From contig CANJZQ010000026.1 of the NCBI GenBank assembly GCA_947479535.1, positions 1-33,453 on the forward strand: a stretch of DNA of 33,453 bases, read 5' to 3'. Below are positions 28,611 through 33,453 of the stretch, piece after piece. This stretch comes from Oligoflexales bacterium (lineage in GTDB: Bacteria; Bdellovibrionota_B; Oligoflexia; Oligoflexales; RGVZ01). Below the pieces are notes generated by a model. The model saw only the letters and a program-made list of their open reading frames with translations. It was not told the origin of the DNA and made no database searches. The position numbers and the translations under genes were made by a program. Position 1 is the first letter of the stretch. Every line of letters begins with the position of its first letter.

Positions 28611-31178
28611 TTGAAGCCACTCGATCTCGAAAAATTAGAATGGCCTCTGCTGGTCGAAACCCTGGCTGCTTTCAGCCAAACTGACGACGGGCAAACACTT
28701 TGCCTTGAACTCGCGCCCAACCTGGAGCGTGCGGAAATTGAACATCGTTGGGCCGACGTTTCTTCAATCAAGGAAATCGTGCGCCAGGGCTACCGTCCGC
28801 CGATCGGGGACTTGCCGCCGATGCGCCGAATCTTCAAGGCCCTCGGCCTAGGCCAGATCCTGGGCGGGGTCGAATTGCGGCAAGTCCTGCAACTGCTCCA
28901 GGCGATACAAAAAGTCCACGGCTTCTGCGTGAACTTCTCGACCAAGAGCGAAACCCTGGCGCGCCTGAAAAATCAGATCTACCCGGTCCCAAAACTGCTG
29001 ACTGCGATTGAAAAGGCAATCAGCCCGGACGGGTCCTTGTTGGATGATGCGTCACCCGAACTCGCATCGATCCGCCGGAAAAAAGTTACCCTGGCAAAGC
29101 GGATCGAAGACCAGATTAAAAAGGTGCTGCGCGAAGCCAGCGTCGAGCAGTATTTGCAGGACGATTTCTTTACAGTGCGCAACGAACGCTATGTCGTACC
29201 CATTCGCCTCGATGGGCGTGGCCGGGTTCCAGGAACGATTGTTGACACATCCGACAGCGGCCAGACCCTGTTTCTTGAGCCTTCCAGCGTTGCGCCACTC
29301 AACGCCGAATGGCTTGAAAATCAGTTGGCAGAAAAATTGGAAATCCTGCGGATTTTTAAAACACTGAGCGGACAGGCTGCAACGGAACTAGATACCTTGC
29401 GTGTCGATTACGAAGAGCTTGTCCAACTTGACTTTTTGACTGCCCAGGCGGGCCTGGCGATCCAATTGGATGCCAACCCGGTTGAACTTTCCGACACGCC
29501 ACTGATTGACCTGCGCGCGGCGCGCCATCCCCTGATCCGAAAGGCTTTGGAACAGGAACAACCAGAAGCCACCGAAGGCGCAGAGCCGGTGGCTCGCGGA
29601 CCTGTCTCACTAACGAAAATGAGAAACACGGCTGTCCCGAACACAGTGACCCTGACGGGCGAGCAACGCTGCTTGATCATCTCGGGACCCAATGCCGGTG
29701 GAAAAACCGTCGTTCTCAAAACCGTGGGCATGCTGCACTTGATGGCCAAGGCCGGACTGTTGGTCCCGGCCGATCGGACCTCACGCCTTTATCTGTTTCA
29801 TAATATTTTCCTGGAGCTTGGCGATGCTCAAAATCTTGCGGCCAGCCTTTCGACCTTTTCCGGTCATGTTTTTGGTCTAAAGCCAATCCTGGAAAAAGCT
29901 GGCCCAGAGGATCTGGCACTGCTTGATGAACTTGCTGTTGGGACAGAGCCTCTAACCGGTTCAGCGCTTGCGCAGGCCGTCTTGGAAACCCTGGCCACGC
30001 GCAGGACGATGACGCTGGCAACAACCCACTACGACAGCCTGAAGGGACTGGCCGCTTCGGATGGCGGGCAAGGCCCACGCCAATTCCGCAATGCCTCGAT
30101 GGAATACCTGCTGAAGACAATGCGCCCAACGTACAAGCTCATCCTTGACGTCCCCGGCCAAAGTTACGGACTTGAGGTCGCCAGCCAGATTGGTTTGCCA
30201 GCTTCGGTGATCGAGAGGGCAAAGCAATTGCGCGGAACCAGCGCGTCCACAATGGAAAATGCGGTCAATCAACTTTTGATTGCCCGCGAGGAAACGGAAA
30301 ACATCCGTGCAGAATTGCGCCAGAAGGAACTTGCCGCCGAAGAGGCCCGGGCGCGCCTTGAGGCAGAGCGCAAGGCCCTTGAAGAAGCCCGCCGCGAGGC
30401 CGCCCGCAAAGCCGCGCAGAACCAGGAAGTCGAACTGGACGAAATGCGCCAGAGCATCCGGGAACTTCAAGATCAACTGAAGGCAGCACTCAAAGCCTTG
30501 CGCCAGACTGAATCCGGCGATGCCTCCCATGCCATGGCAGCGGCGGCGAGCTTGGCGACTTCATCGAGTGATACGATGCGCCAATTTGACCAGAAGTCCC
30601 GGGACATCCTGGCCCGCGGGCGCGAGGGTGAGGTCCTTCCCGGACGAACCATCGGCGCTGGAGAAATCCTGCGTACAGGGCAAAGGGTGTTTGTTGTCCC
30701 CCTTAGAAAAGAGGGGCAGATCCTGCGACCAGCCGAAGGGGACAATGCTCCTGCTGAAATTCAGGTTGGCCTGGTAAAGTTGCGAGTCCCGGCCCACGAT
30801 CTGCGGGTCATGCCAGAAGCAGGGTCCACGGACTCGGGTAAGGCAACCAGTCGCGGGAAACCACCGCCAACGCTAAAACTAAAGCCCCTCAATCCACCCC
30901 CGGAAATTCCAGCGTTGGTTTTGCAATCGCCAACCAATACTTTGGACCTTCGCGGGCAAGATGCCGATTCTGCCGTTTCAAAAACCCTCGACTTCATCGA
31001 CCACGCACTTTTACGTGGTGAAAGCGCTTTGGTGATTGTCCACGGTCACGGAACAGACCGGCTGAAAAATGCGATTCGCAAATGCCTGCGCAGTGATTGC
31101 CCTTACAACATCGCTTTCCGTGCCGGGGAGAATACGGAGGGCGGCGACGGCGTCACCATCATCGCCCTCAAGGGGTAA
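28611..31178 (+). CDS. mutS2: MutS2 ATPase / endonuclease
   Basis: MutS2 is a MutS paralogue that acts on recombination intermediates and, in some bacteria, on collided ribosomes. The 855-residue protein has the N-terminal core and clamp (residues 1-330) with LDDASPELASIRRKK, then Walker A GPNAGGKT (359-366). Walker B with LALLDELAVGTEP and the ATTHYDSLK switch His follow. A long Glu/Ala/Arg coiled coil occupies about 540-630. The Smr nuclease domain at the C-terminus has LDLRGQDADSAV and VIVHGHGTDRLKNAIR. The start is TTG at 28611. No strong promoter was recognised in the 132-base gap from the divergent pilD gene. The gene is followed three bases after its stop by the next gene, so they are coupled. 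Confidence 0.95.
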   Translation: MKPLDLEKLEWPLLVETLAAFSQTDDGQTLCLELAPNLERAEIEHRWADVSSIKEIVRQGYRPPIGDLPPMRRIFKALGLGQILGGVELRQVLQLLQAIQKVHGFCVNFSTKSETLARLKNQIYPVPKLLTAIEKAISPDGSLLDDASPELASIRRKKVTLAKRIEDQIKKVLREASVEQYLQDDFFTVRNERYVVPIRLDGRGRVPGTIVDTSDSGQTLFLEPSSVAPLNAEWLENQLAEKLEILRIFKTLSGQAATELDTLRVDYEELVQLDFLTAQAGLAIQLDANPVELSDTPLIDLRAARHPLIRKALEQEQPEATEGAEPVARGPVSLTKMRNTAVPNTVTLTGEQRCLIISGPNAGGKTVVLKTVGMLHLMAKAGLLVPADRTSRLYLFHNIFLELGDAQNLAASLSTFSGHVFGLKPILEKAGPEDLALLDELAVGTEPLTGSALAQAVLETLATRRTMTLATTHYDSLKGLAASDGGQGPRQFRNASMEYLLKTMRPTYKLILDVPGQSYGLEVASQIGLPASVIERAKQLRGTSASTMENAVNQLLIAREETENIRAELRQKELAAEEARARLEAERKALEEARREAARKAAQNQEVELDEMRQSIRELQDQLKAALKALRQTESGDASHAMAAAASLATSSSDTMRQFDQKSRDILARGREGEVLPGRTIGAGEILRTGQRVFVVPLRKEGQILRPAEGDNAPAEIQVGLVKLRVPAHDLRVMPEAGSTDSGKATSRGKPPPTLKLKPLNPPPEIPALVLQSPTNTLDLRGQDADSAVSKTLDFIDHALLRGESALVIVHGHGTDRLKNAIRKCLRSDCPYNIAFRAGENTEGGDGVTIIALKG

Positions 31179-31181
31179 GAG

Positions 31182-32174
31182 ATGCGTCCTGACATCCTGA
31201 GCCGTTCCGTCATCCTGAGCCGTTCCGTCATCCTGAGCGCAGCGAAGGATCTTTTCTTTTTAATTTTCCTGCCACTGACCTCAACCACGGCCCTCGCTTG
31301 CCCGGAGACGCCAAGCGGCCCTGACCTAATCAATCTCTTCAACAAAGCTACTGAAGTGACTTCCGTTCAGTTCATCAAGATTGAGAGCGAGGGCTCTTCC
31401 GTCAACGCATGGCGCTTCAAAGTGTCCGCAACCCTCAAGCCCGCCAACCCACCATCACTCGGACAAGTTAGTTTTTTTGCGAAGCCCGACCATATTCTGG
31501 TCAACACTCCGAGGTTCAACGACAGGTATCTGGCCTTTATTGTAACGAAACCGATTGATTTGCCCCTGGCCCTAAAAAATCACTTCTTATCCCCAGACGG
31601 TGAATCGTCCAGTAATTGCATTTACCGCTCCTCAATCTACCTCGAAGATCTCATCAAGAAGTCAGCAGCCGTGCAGCCAGTCCGCGATGGCACCTGCAAT
31701 ATCCAGCTGAAAAATCTTGAAACCACCCCTCTCATCAAGGACGCCTTGAACTTCCGGTGCGAGAGTCCAAATTTGGAAAAAAAGAGGCTCGTGCTTCTGG
31801 CCAATGCCTATGCCAGCGCAAAGCGTTATGGAAACGCTGTCACGGCCCTGGAAATGTCCAACGGAACTCTGAATGCCAACACCCTTTCCATTGCCCTCGA
31901 CTGGGCCAATGAATGGGAAGCCAAAGACGATCGCGCTGCGAAGCGTTTTGTCGAGAGGATCTTGACCCCAGTGCTGCGCGTGCATATGGAAAAAACAAAG
32001 CAGTTGATAGCCATCACTGACATTATGAACAATAAATCGCGTTTCCAACGCCTGCGTGACACCGACTGGTTTACCCCTCTTCTGACCAAGTGGATGGCAA
32101 ATGATTTTCCGGTTACACCAAATGCGCTTCAACCACCAAAAAAGCTGCCACTAAAACTACGGAAGACCCCCTAA
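31182..32174 (+). CDS. Exported protein of unknown function with repeat-derived N-terminus
   Basis: The ATG at 31182 follows the mutS2 stop by three bases, with AAGGGG as ribosome-binding site. The 330-residue product opens with residues 1-25 encoded by a dispersed DNA repeat (ILSRSV-ILSRSV-ILSAAKDL), followed by FFLIFLPLTSTTALA and Cys40, which gives a usable signal peptide with possible lipidation or cleavage at ALA-CPE. Mature Cys residues occur near 147, 166 and 189, and could form disulfides. The region after about 205 is alpha-helical (LVLLANAYASAKRYGNAVTALE), TPR-like. I do not recognise the family. It is followed after three bases by an ABC-F gene. Confidence 0.65.
   Translation: MRPDILSRSVILSRSVILSAAKDLFFLIFLPLTSTTALACPETPSGPDLINLFNKATEVTSVQFIKIESEGSSVNAWRFKVSATLKPANPPSLGQVSFFAKPDHILVNTPRFNDRYLAFIVTKPIDLPLALKNHFLSPDGESSSNCIYRSSIYLEDLIKKSAAVQPVRDGTCNIQLKNLETTPLIKDALNFRCESPNLEKKRLVLLANAYASAKRYGNAVTALEMSNGTLNANTLSIALDWANEWEAKDDRAAKRFVERILTPVLRVHMEKTKQLIAITDIMNNKSRFQRLRDTDWFTPLLTKWMANDFPVTPNALQPPKKLPLKLRKTP
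31191..31255 (+). repeat. Dispersed-repeat copy with an 18-base tandem, inside a coding region
   Basis: Two 18-base units (31191-31208 and 31209-31226, GAC/GTCATCCTGAGCCGTTCC) precede a full copy of the repeat at 31227-31255 (GTCATCCTGAGCGCAGC then GAAGGATC). It shares its core with the array at 10826-10966. Because 18 is a multiple of three, the expansion stays in frame and repeats the hexapeptide ILSRSV in the encoded protein. Confidence 0.85.
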
Positions 32175-32177
32175 CCG

Positions 32178-33453
32178 ATGGCCAATGAATCGTCCCGCAA
32201 CCTTTTGCAGCTCACCGCAGGAACCAAATCCTTCGGGACAAAAATTCTTTTCTCTAATTCCACCTTCAGCATCAATGAAAACGAGCGTGTTGGCGTCATT
32301 GGCCCAAATGGTGCCGGTAAATCAACCCTGTTCCGGATCATCACAGGTGACGATGTTCTGGATGAAGGCCGCCTGGTCAAAAAGAGCAACCTGCGCATGG
32401 CGATCCTGCGGCAGGACCAGCAACTTCCCCTGGAACTCGACGGCCTGACCTATATTCAGGAACAATCCGGTGCCCAAATTTGGGAAATCACTGACCTTCT
32501 GGATCGCCTGGCCCTGCCCGAGGCAATTGTCCAACGCCCCCTCGGCGAACTATCGGGCGGTTACCGGATGCGCATTCAACTTTGCGCTCTTGTTGCTGCA
32601 AAACCAGATTTGCTTCTTCTTGACGAGCCAACAAACTATCTGGACGTGCAGACGCTGATCGTCCTGGAAGATCTTCTGATCAATTTGGATTGCACATTCC
32701 TGCTGATTTCACACGATCGGGAATTCCTGCGCCGGACCACGGATCACATCCTGGAAGTCGAACAGGGCGATATCATCAAGTATCCTGGAACCATTGACGA
32801 TTACTTTGAACAAAAGTCTTTGCTGCGCGACCAACTTGAAAAAACAGCGCGCGGCGTCGAGGCCCGCAAACAAACGATTCGGGATTTCGCTGCCCGTTTT
32901 GGCGCGAAAGCGAGCAAAGCGCGGGCGGCACAAAGTCGCTTGAAACAACTCGACAAGATGGAGTCGATCGACATCAAGCCCCTGCCGGCCATGGCTCGGA
33001 TCAGCATCCCCCAACCCAACACTCCTGGGCGGATTGACGTCATCGCCCGGGACATTGTCCTTGGTTATGGTGAGCGAACGATCCTTCGCAATACATCCTT
33101 TGAAATCACATCGGGCGACAAGGTTGCCATCGTCGGTGAAAACGGCGCCGGAAAATCCACCCTGGTCAAATCCATCGCCGGGCGCCTCGATCCAAAATCT
33201 GGAAGCCTGCAGCAAAGTGCTGCTGTGCGCTGCGCCTATTATGCCCAACACGTCGCGGCGGAACTCCCCGCCAACTCCACCGTCATCGACGTCCTGACGG
33301 ATGCCGCTCCCCACACTGCGCCGAACCAACAAATCCTTGACCTGGCCGGCAGCCTTCTTTTTTCTGGCAACGACGTCAAAAAGCGAATCGGAAATTTATC
33401 CGGGGGCGAAAAGGCCCGTGTCGCCTTGGGCAAGATTCTGCTCAGTGGCAGCA
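32178..33453 (+). CDS. ABC-F family ATPase (partial, continues beyond window)
   Basis: The gene starts at the ATG at 32178, three bases after the previous stop and without a clear Shine-Dalgarno, so coupling is likely. The 425 visible residues hold two ABC cassettes without membrane segments. Cassette 1 has GPNGAGKST (42-50), the signature LSGGYRMR (125-132) and LLLLDEPTNYLD (145-156). A basic linker (about 220-260) follows. Cassette 2 has GENGAGKST and LSGGEKARVALGKILL before the window ends. Only 75 residues separate Walker A and signature in cassette 1, fewer than in EttA-like members with an arm domain. ABC-F proteins act on the ribosome, either resolving stalling or conferring antibiotic resistance; which applies here cannot be said. 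The end is missing. Confidence 0.92.
   Translation, partial: MANESSRNLLQLTAGTKSFGTKILFSNSTFSINENERVGVIGPNGAGKSTLFRIITGDDVLDEGRLVKKSNLRMAILRQDQQLPLELDGLTYIQEQSGAQIWEITDLLDRLALPEAIVQRPLGELSGGYRMRIQLCALVAAKPDLLLLDEPTNYLDVQTLIVLEDLLINLDCTFLLISHDREFLRRTTDHILEVEQGDIIKYPGTIDDYFEQKSLLRDQLEKTARGVEARKQTIRDFAARFGAKASKARAAQSRLKQLDKMESIDIKPLPAMARISIPQPNTPGRIDVIARDIVLGYGERTILRNTSFEITSGDKVAIVGENGAGKSTLVKSIAGRLDPKSGSLQQSAAVRCAYYAQHVAAELPANSTVIDVLTDAAPHTAPNQQILDLAGSLLFSGNDVKKRIGNLSGGEKARVALGKILLSGS

Noticed and set aside
31103-31345. Minus-strand frame containing RSFAALRMT repeats
   Set aside because: This is the familiar spurious peptide obtained by translating the opposite strand of the dispersed repeat, antisense to the mutS2 end and the next gene.

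Overview
The window comes from a diderm, LPS-bearing bacterium of moderately high GC (mid-50s % by eye). The LPS evidence is an LptD with a nearby LptE-like lipoprotein, beta-barrel proteins, several lipoproteins and many exported proteins. The gene mix (COG3202/NTT-type transporter, membrane pyrophosphatase, M28 peptidase, lysine-rich histone-like protein, divergent LptD) suggests a Bdellovibrionota/Oligoflexia or other former-deltaproteobacterial lineage. That placement is inference, because no rRNA or tRNA is present. I saw no phage, transposase, CRISPR array or conjugation machinery. Coding density is high, no gap between genes exceeds about 215 bases, and non-ATG starts are common.

Layout. 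1-3700: the tail of an upstream gene, a TraF/FadL-like barrel protein and a TPR-like lipoprotein, then a convergent pair encoding an unknown protein and a STAS-like protein. 3757-9879: an LptE-like lipoprotein facing a co-directional accD-folC-lptD run, in which lptD starts inside folC. 10094-10966: a cysteine-rich small protein, an HU protein and a repeat cluster. 10970-13696: a dihydroorotate-dehydrogenase-like protein followed by an HD-domain nucleotide phosphohydrolase. 13798-16530: a large coiled-coil protein that looks like an SMC/RecN-type ATPase with a decayed P-loop, a lysine-rich H1-like protein and a strong terminator. 16620-18734: a K+-dependent-type membrane pyrophosphatase. 18752-23372: minus-strand genes for a membrane protein, an M28 aminopeptidase (with a hairpin-rich leader), a periplasmic cyclophilin and a COG3202-type transporter. 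23442-23882: a small heat-shock protein.

23904-28478 is a tight minus-strand operon whose five reading frames all overlap: prepilin peptidase, GGDEF protein, acyl-CoA thioesterase, DUF4105 (Lnb-like) membrane protein and a sigma-70-like protein with a C-terminal membrane anchor. 28611-33453 runs on the plus strand: mutS2, an exported protein whose N-terminus is built from a dispersed repeat, and an ABC-F ATPase cut by the window edge.

Most promising unusual items: the pseudo-SMC protein beside a histone-like tail protein; the membrane-tethered sigma-like protein closing the overlapping operon; a repeat family that makes a hairpin array in one place and a signal-peptide N-terminus in another; an LptD with a long helical insert; and a DHODH-fold protein without the usual catalytic loop.
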